Positions 16,584-24,284 of a DNA stretch of 39,674 nucleotides are shown one piece after another; positions within the stretch are counted from its first letter, which is position 1; the number at the start of each line of letters is the position of its first letter. Both the position numbers and the translations under genes were made by a program. This DNA comes from an uncultured Enterobacterales bacterium (GTDB lineage Bacteria; Pseudomonadota; Gammaproteobacteria; Enterobacterales; Enterobacteriaceae): NCBI GenBank assembly GCA_946478305.1, contig CAMLBO010000041.1, positions 1 to 39,674 on the forward strand. The letters run 5' to 3'. The notes beneath the pieces are model-generated. The model saw nothing but the letters and a program-made list of their open reading frames with translations. It ran no database searches and was not told the origin of the DNA.

Positions 16584-16904
16584 TCAGACTTTCATGTTAC
16601 TTCTCATGATTTTGACAATCGGATGCCCATTCTCAGTGAAGTAACGCTGCGGCCAGATCTCAGACGGGGTGACCCCAATGGCTTGTGCTATCAGCAACTC
16701 ACCTTTTGGCCAGGGCCTGGAAAGGGCATTGGCTAAGGTGGATGAGCTGAGGCCCGAGTCGCGTGACAACGCTGCCAGGGTCGTGCCTTTTTTATGCAAC
16801 GCGGCAATGATATCCGCCGGGTGCCAGTTCTGATAAGGGCGCACAGTTGAACGTGAGGGTGTTACTTTGCGGAAAGTTTTTGGTGCCAGGTTGGTGATAG
16901 ACAT
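16584..16904 (-). CDS. sfsB: SfsB/Nlp (Ner-like) winged-helix DNA-binding protein
   Basis: This 106-residue cytoplasmic regulator is related to phage Mu Ner and E. coli SfsB (Nlp). The diagnostic stretch is WHPADIIAALHKKGTTLAAL, then GLSSSTLANALSRPWPKGE, the DNA-recognition helix, and IWPQRYF near the end. The start at 16904 has GGAG seven bases upstream; an ATG six bases earlier lies too close to it. The N-terminal extension of about 25 residues (MSITNLAPKTFRKV...) is longer than in E. coli SfsB. The neighbours are not those of E. coli nlp (ispB), so this may be a mobile or prophage-derived paralogue. Its target is not apparent. Confidence 0.85.
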   Translation of the reverse strand: MSITNLAPKTFRKVTPSRSTVRPYQNWHPADIIAALHKKGTTLAALSRDSGLSSSTLANALSRPWPKGELLIAQAIGVTPSEIWPQRYFTENGHPIVKIMRSNMKV

Positions 16905-16946
16905 TCGCATTCTCCGTTGCAAAACGAATTTCGCTACCAGCAAAAG

Positions 16947-17172
16947 GTGCAAATCTCTTGGGTGGTAGCCCAGACGGAGTTTGCACTACCGGCCACAACG
17001 GATCACCGGCCAGCCCGAGGGCTGCCCCGCCTGAGCCACCATTGATGCATTGCTTATTACGTGAACAAGTAACAAACAAAAGGTGTGCCAAGGCTTCAAT
17101 ATATATACGCATGCTATATATCGACGTTGTGGTATCCGGGGTGCAAATCCCGGCTGCGGATTTTGCCGCAGC
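16947..17172 (-). ncRNA. Structured region upstream of the SfsB-like gene, possible leader or small RNA
   Basis: In the 400-bp gene-free stretch between the SfsB-like gene and phoA, several dyads cluster. They are GTGCAAA/TTTGCAC (16947-16953 with 16980-16986), CCGGG/CCCGG (17136-17140 with 17149-17153) with GTGCAAAT in its loop, and GCTGCGG/CCGCAGC (17153-17159 with 17166-17172). The GTGCAAATC motif occurs twice, and the TTTGCAC at 16980 is complementary to the 17141 loop. This recalls phage C4/P4-CI antisense RNAs that pair with their own leader. The family assignment and strand are guesses. An AT-rich dyad around GCATGC lies at about 17099-17121. Confidence 0.3.
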
Positions 17173-17250
17173 GGGCGAAACTATACCGTAATCGCTTAGC
17201 GGAAACCATGCATCTAAGAGCGCGTTATATAACTCTGCGCAGTTAATTCA

Positions 17251-17289
17251 ATCAATAATTCGGCCCGTTGGGCGAGCCGGATTATTGAT
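17251..17289 (-). terminator. Inverted repeat after phoA, possible terminator
   Basis: ATCAATAAT (17251-17259) pairs with ATTATTGAT (17281-17289), with an inner CGGC/GCCG. It lies about 20-55 bases past the phoA stop. No clear T-run follows on the minus strand. Confidence 0.45.
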
Positions 17290-17307
17290 ACTGCATGGAA
17301 AGGGGGG

Positions 17308-18726
17308 TTATTTAATCGCCATTGCATTTTTTATGGTGAAAAACAGATCGGTCTGATCAGTCAGGCCTGTCACGTTGGCCGCGTGCGGACCATAAGCGGC
17401 GATGCGTAGCTGCGTACCGGCATGTCCCTGAGAATCCTCCTCCGAGTTACCGTAGCTTATGGTCATCGGCGCACCCTCTTTCGTGGTGAGCGTTTGCGTC
17501 AGGCCGGGTGCTTTGGCATCGGCTTCAATGATCTGGCTGGAGTGGGCGTGGTCAGCCGTGACAATCACCAGCGTATTACCGTCTTTACGGGCGAACTCGA
17601 GAGCTTTCTGCACAGCTTCGTCGAGATCAACGGTTTCACCGAACTGCCCGCAAGGATTGGCAGCGTGGTCCTGCTTATCAATTGATGCCCCTTCGACCTG
17701 CAGGAAGAAGCCTTTTTGCTGGTGTTGCAGCAAATCGATGGCCTTTTCCGTCATTGCCGCCAGCGTCGGAATATCTTTGGTGCGTTGCGCATTGACTTCA
17801 CAGGTGACAGCGGGTTTATCAATATTGCCGTGGTAACTGGCTTTCGGGCCGCTCCAGCGCACGGGCATATTGCCTGCTGAGAACAGGCCCAGCAGCGGTT
17901 TTTGCTGATTGGCTTGCGTCACCGCGTTCAGTTCGTCGGCATTTTCCACCCACTGATACCCCTGCGCAGTAGCCTGATCTTTCAGCGACTTTCCCTCGAA
18001 TTCGCCGCTTTTGGCTAATTGACTGAAGGATTTTGCTCCTCCGCCAAGGGTGACGTCTGCACGGGTCTTCAGTAACTGTTCAGTAATGGATCCACGGCCG
18101 CCATTTTCCAGCGCATTCGTCGGGCATTTTTCACTGGTCTCTTGGGGACCATAACATTTGCGCGAGGTGACATGAGAGATTTGAGCCGCCGGGGTGGCGT
18201 CCTGCAACTCAGCGGTGGAGACGTTGCCAGTGGCAAAGCCTGCCGCTTTAGCGAGTTCAAGCAAGGTGGCGTGGTCTTTGCCATTAACGTCTACGCCCAG
18301 TGCGCCATTATAGCTTTTGACACCGGTTGACCAGGCGGTTGCTGAGGCCGCTGAGTCTGTTACGTAGTTGGGTTTATGGGTCTTCTTGTCCAGGGAGTAA
18401 TGGGTGTACTGACCCGTCAGCGGCAGGGCATCAATCCCTTTGAAATAACCGCCTGCACCTTCAGCGTAGTTACGCGCCGAGGTGATTTCAGAATCCCCCA
18501 TGCCATCGCCGATCAGCAGGATCACATTTTTAACCGTTTTATTGGAAAGCGACGCTTTCAGGGCCTCGGTCTGATCGCCGTTCAAACGGCGTGCTCCCCC
18601 TTGCTCAGTAATATCGCCAAGCGCAGCGCGGGAGGTCAGCGCTTCGTCGGCAAGGGCAGTATGAACAGAGCTTAACAGCAGGGCGGTGATAACCGCACGG
18701 GCGACAAGAGATACAGGCAGATGCAT
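17308..18726 (-). CDS. phoA: Periplasmic alkaline phosphatase
   Basis: PhoA (472 residues) hydrolyses phosphomonoesters in the periplasm during phosphate starvation and works as a zinc- and magnesium-dependent dimer. Residues 1-26 are a signal peptide ending HTALA. The metal-binding [10 protein letters not shown], the nucleophile serine in [12 protein letters not shown], and the arginine in TSRKCYGP are all present. The cysteine pair around [15 protein letters not shown], the metal ligands in VTADHAHSS, and the C-terminal metal histidine in HAGTQL are also intact. Length equals E. coli PhoA. GGAG lies nine bases before the start. A Pho box and aligned -10 precede it, and an IS1111-type element ends about 40 bp upstream of that box. 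Confidence 0.96.
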   Translation of the reverse strand: MHLPVSLVARAVITALLLSSVHTALADEALTSRAALGDITEQGGARRLNGDQTEALKASLSNKTVKNVILLIGDGMGDSEITSARNYAEGAGGYFKGIDALPLTGQYTHYSLDKKTHKPNYVTDSAASATAWSTGVKSYNGALGVDVNGKDHATLLELAKAAGFATGNVSTAELQDATPAAQISHVTSRKCYGPQETSEKCPTNALENGGRGSITEQLLKTRADVTLGGGAKSFSQLAKSGEFEGKSLKDQATAQGYQWVENADELNAVTQANQQKPLLGLFSAGNMPVRWSGPKASYHGNIDKPAVTCEVNAQRTKDIPTLAAMTEKAIDLLQHQQKGFFLQVEGASIDKQDHAANPCGQFGETVDLDEAVQKALEFARKDGNTLVIVTADHAHSSQIIEADAKAPGLTQTLTTKEGAPMTISYGNSEEDSQGHAGTQLRIAAYGPHAANVTGLTDQTDLFFTIKNAMAIK

Positions 18727-18795
18727 AGAAGAAAACTCCGTGTAATGAAACGTCAGATAAGAAGAGATACAACTTGTCTTACTTTGTTACATGGA

Positions 18796-18829
18796 AGCTT
18801 AAGTCAATGGCATGACGCTTTTATGACAG
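18796..18829 (-). promoter_or_regulatory. Pho box and -10 element of phoA
   Basis: On the minus strand CTGTCATAAAAGCGTCAT (18829-18812) is a near-consensus PhoB binding site made of two CTGTCA-like repeats. Ten bases later lies TAAGCT (18801-18796), which occupies the position of the -10 TATAGT in E. coli phoA. PhoB activation under phosphate limitation follows from family knowledge. Confidence 0.9.
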
Positions 18830-18872
18830 CGTTAATTTAATGTGAAGGGCAGGATTTCAGACATAAAAATCT

Positions 18873-18884
18873 ATGGTCCCCCCA
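18873..18884 (+). repeat. IS subterminal inverted repeat (transposase-distal end)
   Basis: ATGGTCCCCCCA is the inverted counterpart of the repeat at 20200-20213, apart from a two-base gap. Confidence 0.75.
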
Positions 18885-19113
18885 TTTTTGCAACACCGAT
18901 TTTGATTTATGATGGGCTTGCTTAAATCTATACGGCGTCTGATGGGCAACCTTACGTTGCCCGCGCCACGATGAAGTCCGCGCCTGCAGAACCTTAAAAA
19001 GCGGACGGCTTCAAAGAGCCATTTTTTATGTCAGGTTCATCCGCAGGTCGCTGTGCCGTTCATGTCATCAATAATCAGTCGTCGCAAAACCAGATGGTCA
19101 CTCTGTAAACCAG
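18885..19113 (-). ncRNA. Candidate guide RNA (bridge/seekRNA) region of the IS
   Basis: In IS1111-group elements the target-selecting guide RNA is encoded in the non-coding end downstream of the transposase. This 229-bp stretch is that end. It has no plausible gene and contains GTCCGC/GCGGAC around a 19-base internal segment (about 18977-19007) and GGGCAAC/GTTGCCC with a short loop (about 18943-18961). The location is family knowledge; the exact RNA ends and guide loops cannot be set by eye. Confidence 0.45.
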
Positions 19114-19148
19114 GAGCTAACAGTTCGTCCCTGTTGGCTCTTTTTATT
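19114..19148 (+). terminator. Plus-strand terminator at the 3' end of the transposase gene
   Basis: GAGCTAACAG (19114-19123) pairs with CTGTTGGCTC (19131-19140) with one T-G pair, followed directly by TTTTTATT. It would stop plus-strand transcripts just before they became antisense to the transposase, which is encoded on the other strand. Confidence 0.7.
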
Positions 19149-20148
19149 GCATGAAAACGGTGCGATGGGTTGTCACCGACCAGGCTATTCGGGCCAGTTT
19201 GTTGGCCAGCCCGCAGGCCACTACGTTCGAGTGATGCCGCAAGAGCAGGGCCTTCACCCACTCAGCCAGCCGCCCCTGATTGTGTTCAAGTCGTTGCATA
19301 AAAGCGCGAGCGCATTGCACCAGAAGACGTCGCAGATTTTTATCCCCGCGCTTGCTGATGCCCATTAGCGTATTTTTTCCGCCAGTGCTGTACTGACGTG
19401 GGACTAACCCCGTCGATGCAGCAAAGTCCCGACTGCTGGCATAACTTTTTCCGTCGCCGAGTCTGGTGGCTAAAAGACTGGCCGTGATAAGCCCTACGCC
19501 GGGGATAGTCAGCAGGCGCTGCGGGGTATCGTCATCCGCCATGTGGTTTTTTAACTCTTGTTCGAGCTCTTGAATCTGTTCAGTGAGGTAGGCGTAATGC
19601 TGATGGAGCCGCATAAGCAATCGCGCTAAATAAGGCGGCAGTTCGTGCTCTTCCAGCACGGCGGCAAGACGCCTGATAACCGCGATACCGCGCGGCATAC
19701 TGATGCCAAACTCCAGCAGGAAAGCGTGCATCTGATTGGTGGTTTTAACGCGCTCTCTGACGAGTGCGTCACGGACGCGATGCAGGGCTGACATAGCCTG
19801 CTGGTCCTCGGTTCTTGGGGTCACGAACCGCATAGAAGGTCGTGATGCGGCTTCGCAGATAGCCTCGGCATCGATGAAATCGTTCTTGTTGCTTTTAACA
19901 AAGGGGCGGACAAACTGGGGAGAGATGAGCTTGACCTGATGGCCGAGCTGGCTGATGTGGCGGGCCATATAATGTGCGCCAGCACAGGACTCCATAACAA
20001 CGGTAGAAGCGGCACAAGTAGAGAGAAAGGCGGTTAACTGGTTGCGGGAAAACTTCTTACGCAGCAATGCATTACCGTTTTTATCCTGAGCGTGGACATG
20101 GAACGAGTGCTTGCCGAGGTCAATACCGATGAGCGTAACGTTTTGCAT
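19144..20148 (-). CDS. IS110/IS1111 family DEDD transposase
   Basis: This 334-residue RuvC-like recombinase catalyses excision and insertion of the element, guided in this family by a structured RNA. The N-terminal DEDD catalytic residues are visible: Asp10 (LIGIDLGKH), Glu53 (VVMESCAGAHY), Asp90 and Asp93 (NKNDFIDAEA). A central coiled-coil stretch (about 180-215) is followed by the Tnp20 domain with LLTIPGVGLITA and the serine-bearing region FAASTGLVPRQYSTGGKN. The ATG at 20148 is preferred because AAGGGG precedes it; a TTG nine codons earlier is unlikely. A hairpin (CACCCTGT/ACAGGGTG) lies just upstream, near the element end. Confidence 0.95.
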   Translation of the reverse strand: MQNVTLIGIDLGKHSFHVHAQDKNGNALLRKKFSRNQLTAFLSTCAASTVVMESCAGAHYMARHISQLGHQVKLISPQFVRPFVKSNKNDFIDAEAICEAASRPSMRFVTPRTEDQQAMSALHRVRDALVRERVKTTNQMHAFLLEFGISMPRGIAVIRRLAAVLEEHELPPYLARLLMRLHQHYAYLTEQIQELEQELKNHMADDDTPQRLLTIPGVGLITASLLATRLGDGKSYASSRDFAASTGLVPRQYSTGGKNTLMGISKRGDKNLRRLLVQCARAFMQRLEHNQGRLAEWVKALLLRHHSNVVACGLANKLARIAWSVTTHRTVFMQ

Positions 20149-20199
20149 GATGATCCCCTTCAGAAAGAAAAACACCCTGTCAGCGTACCGCTCACAGGG

Positions 20200-20213
20200 T
20201 GGGGGGTGACCAT
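20200..20213 (+). repeat. IS subterminal inverted repeat (transposase-proximal end)
   Basis: TGGGGGGTGACCAT mirrors the repeat at 18873-18884, with two extra bases (TG) in the middle. Confidence 0.75.
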
Positions 20214-20217
20214 CTTA

Positions 20218-20243
20218 TTAAGCTCCTCATGTGAGGAGCTTAA
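20218..20243 (-). terminator. Palindrome after ldtB, probable terminator stem beside the IS
   Basis: TTAAGCTCCTCA and TGAGGAGCTTAA form a 12-bp perfect dyad around two bases, about 20 bases past the ldtB stop. No T-run follows, because the IS begins within about five bases on the minus-strand 3' side. The far IS flank supplies ATTTTTAT, so the stem and T-run of one terminator may have been split by the insertion. Confidence 0.6.
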
Positions 20244-20261
20244 TGGTGCCTGCGGGTCGAA

Positions 20262-21182
20262 TTAGTTAACCAGCGTTGGCATACCAGAACGCAATTCAAT
20301 GGCACGTTGAACCACAGTCTGATTCACGCTGGGATCCATAGCAACTGCGCCGACTTTGCCGGTCAGGGAAACAGGAATTGGCTCCTGGGAGTCAAACTCT
20401 TCCTGGTTAGCAGACAGTGGGTTGTGGATCTCCACATAACGCTTGCCGTCTGGTTCAACGGTGGCTTTCACCGGCTCGTTGATGAACTGCACGCGAGTGC
20501 CTTGTGGCACGTTATCGTACAACCATTTGATATCAGCATCACGCAGACGCACACAACCGTGGCTCACACGCAGACCGATACCGAAGTTGGCGTTTGTGCC
20601 GTGAACGGCATACAAGCGACCCACGTAGAGTGCGTACAGACCCATCGGGTTGTCCGGACCCGCTGGGAAGACGGCAGGCAGGAACTCACCGCGCGCTGCA
20701 TATTCTTCATGCATTTTGGCCGTAGGTGTCCAGGTCGGGCCGGCTTTCTTGCGCTGGATGGTAGTCACCCAGTTCAGGGGGGTATCTTTACCCAGTTCGC
20801 CGATGCCGATAGGCAGAACCACCACGGTATTGCTGCCTTTCGGGTAGTAATACAGACGCATTTCAGCACTGTTGATGACAATGCCTTCATGTGGGGTATC
20901 GGGCAGGATCAACTGATGTGGGATAGTTAGCACGGTACCCGGTGTTGGCAGGAAAGGATCCACGCCCGGGTTAGCTTCAAGCATATTGCTCAGGCCCATC
21001 TGGAACTGCGCAGCATAACTTTCCAGCGGTAATTTGCTGTTTTCTGGAACGGTGACAGTGATGTTTTCCCCGATCAGCCGACCATTATTGGACGGGAGAG
21101 GATAGACCACGGCAAAAGCTGCCTGGCTGTACGCAGCAACTGCCAAAACCATAGTAAGGATCGCGCGAATGCTCATTTTCAT
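20262..21182 (-). CDS. ldtB: L,D-transpeptidase LdtB (YbiS-type)
   Basis: This 306-residue periplasmic enzyme is a YkuD-fold L,D-transpeptidase that attaches Braun's lipoprotein to peptidoglycan. A signal peptide ends near YSQAAFA. A LysM-like segment follows ([19 protein letters not shown]), then the catalytic domain with [10 protein letters not shown] and the active cysteine in SHGCVRL. It is nearly collinear with E. coli LdtB, including [18 protein letters not shown] and [12 protein letters not shown], and equal in length. I chose ATG 21182, which aligns with the LdtB N-terminus; an ATG two codons later is also possible. The Cys, His and SHGC motifs are intact. Confidence 0.92.
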   Translation of the reverse strand: MKMSIRAILTMVLAVAAYSQAAFAVVYPLPSNNGRLIGENITVTVPENSKLPLESYAAQFQMGLSNMLEANPGVDPFLPTPGTVLTIPHQLILPDTPHEGIVINSAEMRLYYYPKGSNTVVVLPIGIGELGKDTPLNWVTTIQRKKAGPTWTPTAKMHEEYAARGEFLPAVFPAGPDNPMGLYALYVGRLYAVHGTNANFGIGLRVSHGCVRLRDADIKWLYDNVPQGTRVQFINEPVKATVEPDGKRYVEIHNPLSANQEEFDSQEPIPVSLTGKVGAVAMDPSVNQTVVQRAIELRSGMPTLVN

Positions 21183-21448
21183 ATTTTCGTTGGTTATTGT
21201 TATTGCCACACAGGCAGTTGTTGTCAGATTGTTCCCCCGGCGTTAATCAGCCGGATGACTATTGTAGGTACACATGGGCCTGAGAGGGAATCAAGATGTG
21301 TAACCAATCACATTTCTGGGCCGCCAATTATAAGGATTTATTTCAAACAGGCCAAAGCTTTCTCAGCAAGTGTGAAAAGTTCCCTAAAGAGACTGCATTT
21401 TTTACCAGATTGATCACAGACCTTTTACATTTCATGACATTCCATGGC

Positions 21449-23011
21449 CTATTTCCGACAAAATGGCACCATCAGCAAAGCCGCGAGAAACATCCATGAC
21501 ATCAGCATAAACACGTCATTGAAGGCCAGCGTAAAGGCATCGGCTGCCACTTTTGCCCCGAATATCCCTTTGGCCATCAGCAGCGCATGTTGGGCGTCCG
21601 GCGTCACCTGAGCGAAACGTGCGGCCATGGCTGACATCACCTCCCCGGCCTCACGGCCATAATGCCCCAGGGATTCGCCGAAATGGGTGGTGTGAACCCG
21701 CGTCCAGTCCTGCAGCCAGGTGTTCACCGTGGCGATGCCAATTGCGCCGCCGAGATTACGCATCAGATTAAACAGCCCGGATGCGTAACGCAGTTCCGGC
21801 CCCTGAAATGCCGTCAGCGCCATGTTTACGCTGGGCACGATGCACAACATGATGAACAGCCCACGGATGATCTGCGGCCACAAAAACTGCTCCGCGCCCC
21901 ATTGTATGGTCACTGCACTGGTCAGCCACATGCTGAGGGAGAAGCCAAGCAGGCCAACGGAGACCAGGATCCGCCGGTCAACCACACCGATTAATTTCGC
22001 CGCCAAAATCGTACTGAAAAATTGTCCGATACCGACCACAAAGACGGTAGTACCGATCTGCAAACTGTCGAAATCACGGATGCGACCGAGAAAAACCGGC
22101 GTGAGGTAGGTGGAGGCATAAAGCCCGAAGCCAATCACCAGATTAAACACGCAGGCAAACGTGAAGGTCGGGTCACGAAAGGGCGTCAGACGTACAATCG
22201 GGTTTTTTGAATAAAATGAGCGCTCCAGAAACAGTATAAAAGCCACCAGCGAAAACCACGCTGAGATCTGGATTTGTGGATCGCTGAACCAGTTTTTGCG
22301 CGGTCCCTCCTCCAGTACGTACTCCAGGCATCCCAGTGCAACCGCCATTGAGAGTAAATGCACCCAGTCGATACGTTTAAGCATCGAAAAATCGGCCTTA
22401 TCAACATGGATAAATAGCACTGCACCCGTCGCGACTAAAATGCCGGGCACGATATTAATAAAAAATATCCAGCGCCAGTCGAGCCACTGCGTCACTACGC
22501 CGCCGACCGTCGGGCCAAGGGTAGGTGCCAGTACGCTGACCATGCCGAGGATCGCCGGGATCAGCGCCTGCTGCTTGCCTTTAAATAGCGTAAAGCCGGT
22601 GGAAAAAACGGTCGGCACCATGGCTCCGCCGGTAAACCCCTGCAGGGCGCGGAAAAAAATCATCGACTCAATATTCCACGCCAGCCCGCAACCGATGCTG
22701 CTCAGCGTGAACAGCGCCGCCGAGGCACTGAACAGCCAGCGGGTCGACAGCGCCTGCGTCAGAAATGCGGAGAACGGGATCATCACCAGTTCAGCAATCA
22801 GATAGGAGGTCTGCACCCAGCTGATCTCATCCGGCCCGGCGGATAATCCTGCCTGCACATCGTTGAGGGAGGCGGCCACAATCTGGATATCAATCAGCGC
22901 CAGAAACATGCCGAACGCCATCACGCTAAAGATCAGAAATTTGCGCGCCGTCGGCAGATCGGCAGGCGAGAGGGGCGGTTGAACGGAAGCGGGAACAGTG
23001 GCTGCGCACAT
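21449..23011 (-). CDS. DHA2-family MFS drug transporter (second system)
   Basis: This 520-residue, 14-helix inner-membrane transporter is EmrB-like but clearly different from the one at 9431-10999. The first helix carries the motif variant LALIDIQIVAASLNDVQAGL, and the motif C region reads LAPTLGPTVGGVVTQWLDWRW. It lacks the cytoplasmic loop EDPPWERK seen in the other. ATG 23011 is used; AAAGG lies about nine bases upstream. It is divergent from an HlyD-type adaptor gene over an 80-bp region containing two palindromes. The adaptor is presumably its partner; no outer membrane factor is adjacent, so a shared channel such as TolC would be needed. Substrate unknown. Confidence 0.9.
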   Translation of the reverse strand: MCAATVPASVQPPLSPADLPTARKFLIFSVMAFGMFLALIDIQIVAASLNDVQAGLSAGPDEISWVQTSYLIAELVMIPFSAFLTQALSTRWLFSASAALFTLSSIGCGLAWNIESMIFFRALQGFTGGAMVPTVFSTGFTLFKGKQQALIPAILGMVSVLAPTLGPTVGGVVTQWLDWRWIFFINIVPGILVATGAVLFIHVDKADFSMLKRIDWVHLLSMAVALGCLEYVLEEGPRKNWFSDPQIQISAWFSLVAFILFLERSFYSKNPIVRLTPFRDPTFTFACVFNLVIGFGLYASTYLTPVFLGRIRDFDSLQIGTTVFVVGIGQFFSTILAAKLIGVVDRRILVSVGLLGFSLSMWLTSAVTIQWGAEQFLWPQIIRGLFIMLCIVPSVNMALTAFQGPELRYASGLFNLMRNLGGAIGIATVNTWLQDWTRVHTTHFGESLGHYGREAGEVMSAMAARFAQVTPDAQHALLMAKGIFGAKVAADAFTLAFNDVFMLMSWMFLAALLMVPFCRK

Positions 23012-23036
23012 GATCAAAAACCTTTTGCACTTGTTT

Positions 23037-23072
23037 ATATGATGATCATCATATTAATATGATATCCATCAT
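23037..23072. promoter_or_regulatory. Double palindromic operator between the divergent efflux genes
   Basis: ATATGATGATCATCATAT (23037-23054) is a perfect 18-bp palindrome. A second, weaker copy, ATGATATCCATCAT (23059-23072), shares the ATGAT-N4-ATCAT frame. Their centres are 20 bp apart. This fits a TetR dimer pair that controls both divergent promoters; the probable repressor gene is at 24285-24869. Confidence 0.75.
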
Positions 23073-23091
23073 GCAATGAGTGAGATGAAAA

Positions 23092-24219
23092 ATGAGTGAA
23101 GCAGCGGTAACAGCCACAGAGAATGCGCCGGGCACAGAGACGGCGAAATCAGGATCCCGTCGCTCGCCACGGATCTGGATAGTCAGCGGTATCGCGCTGA
23201 TGGCGGCCCTGGGTGGCGCGGTCTGGCTGCTTGCTGCACCTGTCAGTGAATCCACTGATGATGCGTATGTCAGCGTGGATGCCACCACCGTGGCGCCGAA
23301 GGTGAAGGGTTTTGTCTCTGCCGTGTTGGTAAAGCACAACCAGTGGGTAAAGACCGGACAGCCGCTGGTGGTGATCGACAGCGAAGAGTTTGATGCCCGC
23401 GTGGCCGCCGCAGAAAGTGATGTCGCCGACACAATGGCCCAGGTGGCGGCCCAACAAGCGGCGTTAATCAGCCAGCAGGCCCAGGAGCTGCTAGCGCAGG
23501 CACAGATTCAAGCGGCGCGCACCGCCATCCGCTCCTCATTGGCTGAGCAGCAGCACGCGCAGGATGAGCAGCGTCGTTATCAGTCGCTGGCGTCGAGCGG
23601 TGCCACATCGCGAAATGATGCCGACCGCTATAAAACCGTGGCCATTACCGCCGAACAGGAAGCCGCCCATGCCCGCGCGATGCTGGATGTGGCGCAGAAT
23701 CAGGCTGACGTCACTCACGCAAAGCGGGCAGAAATTCAGGCCTCGCTGGCGCTGGCCCGCGCCACGGTACAAAAAGCGCAGGCGGCGCTGGATCTGGCGC
23801 AGCAGGACCAAAAACACACCACTATTTATGCCGCCGTAGACGGCGTGGTGGGTAATCGTCAGGTACAAATTGGAGACTATGTTACCCCCGGCCAGCGCCT
23901 GATGACGCTGGTGCCGCAGCGCGATCTCTACGTCATTGCCAACTTTAAAGAGACGCAGACCGAACGTATTCAGCCCGGGCAGAAAGCCAGCGTCAGCGTG
24001 GACGCGCTGCCGGGGGTTAAATTTAGCGGAGTGGTGGACAGTCTGGCACCGGGTTCCGGCTCTACTTTCGCACTGCTGCCATTTGAGCCGGGCACCGGTA
24101 ATTTCACTAAAATCGTGCAGCGTGTTCCGGTGCGTATACGTCTGAACGACGGGCAGCCGGCGCTGGCGTCGCTGCGGCCCGGATTGTCCGTCGATGCGCG
24201 AATCGACCTGCGGGATTGA
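23092..24219 (+). CDS. HlyD/EmrA-family periplasmic adaptor (second system)
   Basis: This 375-residue membrane fusion protein has a membrane helix at about 28-48, then TDDAYVSVDATTVAPKVKGF, the lipoyl half-domain signature of EmrA/AaeA-type adaptors. A long Ala/Gln-rich alpha-hairpin (about 100-235) and the beta-barrel region with IYAAVDGVVGNRQVQIGDYV follow. The conserved end RVPVRIRLNDGQ and LRPGLSV is present. It should work with the divergent MFS gene as an inner-membrane and periplasmic pair. Its N-terminal cytoplasmic tail is of ordinary length, unlike that of the EmrA at 10996-12258. The TetR gene follows after 65 bp. Confidence 0.9.
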   Translation: MSEAAVTATENAPGTETAKSGSRRSPRIWIVSGIALMAALGGAVWLLAAPVSESTDDAYVSVDATTVAPKVKGFVSAVLVKHNQWVKTGQPLVVIDSEEFDARVAAAESDVADTMAQVAAQQAALISQQAQELLAQAQIQAARTAIRSSLAEQQHAQDEQRRYQSLASSGATSRNDADRYKTVAITAEQEAAHARAMLDVAQNQADVTHAKRAEIQASLALARATVQKAQAALDLAQQDQKHTTIYAAVDGVVGNRQVQIGDYVTPGQRLMTLVPQRDLYVIANFKETQTERIQPGQKASVSVDALPGVKFSGVVDSLAPGSGSTFALLPFEPGTGNFTKIVQRVPVRIRLNDGQPALASLRPGLSVDARIDLRD

Positions 24220-24284
24220 TTGTCATGGCGCAGTGCGCCAGACTGTGGCCGCAGCAGGAACCGCCGTTTATCAGGGAGTAAACC

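Larger units (their letters stand above)
18870..20215 (-). mobile_element. IS110 family element, IS1111-type, about 1.34 kb
   Basis: The element comprises a complete DEDD transposase gene (19144-20148), a short upstream end, and a longer (about 260-bp) non-coding downstream end. Imperfect inverted repeats, ATGGTCCCCCCA (18873-18884) and TGGGGGGTGACCAT (20200-20213), mark the ends. Such subterminal repeats typify the IS1111 group, whose members often create no target duplication. Exact boundaries are uncertain by a few bases. It separates ldtB from phoA. The transposase frame is intact, so the copy may be active. Confidence 0.85.

Noticed and set aside
17136-17153. CCGGG-GTGCAAAT-CCCGG, resembling a tRNA T-arm
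   Set aside because: The loop lacks the TTCRANY pattern and no acceptor, D or anticodon arms surround it.
19037-19261. A 74-codon minus-strand frame at the end of the IS
   Set aside because: It overlaps the transposase in another frame and the terminator. No family resemblance.
21296-21499. A 67-codon frame between ldtB and the MFS gene
   Set aside because: It overlaps the end of the MFS gene on the other strand, with no ribosome site or recognisable sequence.
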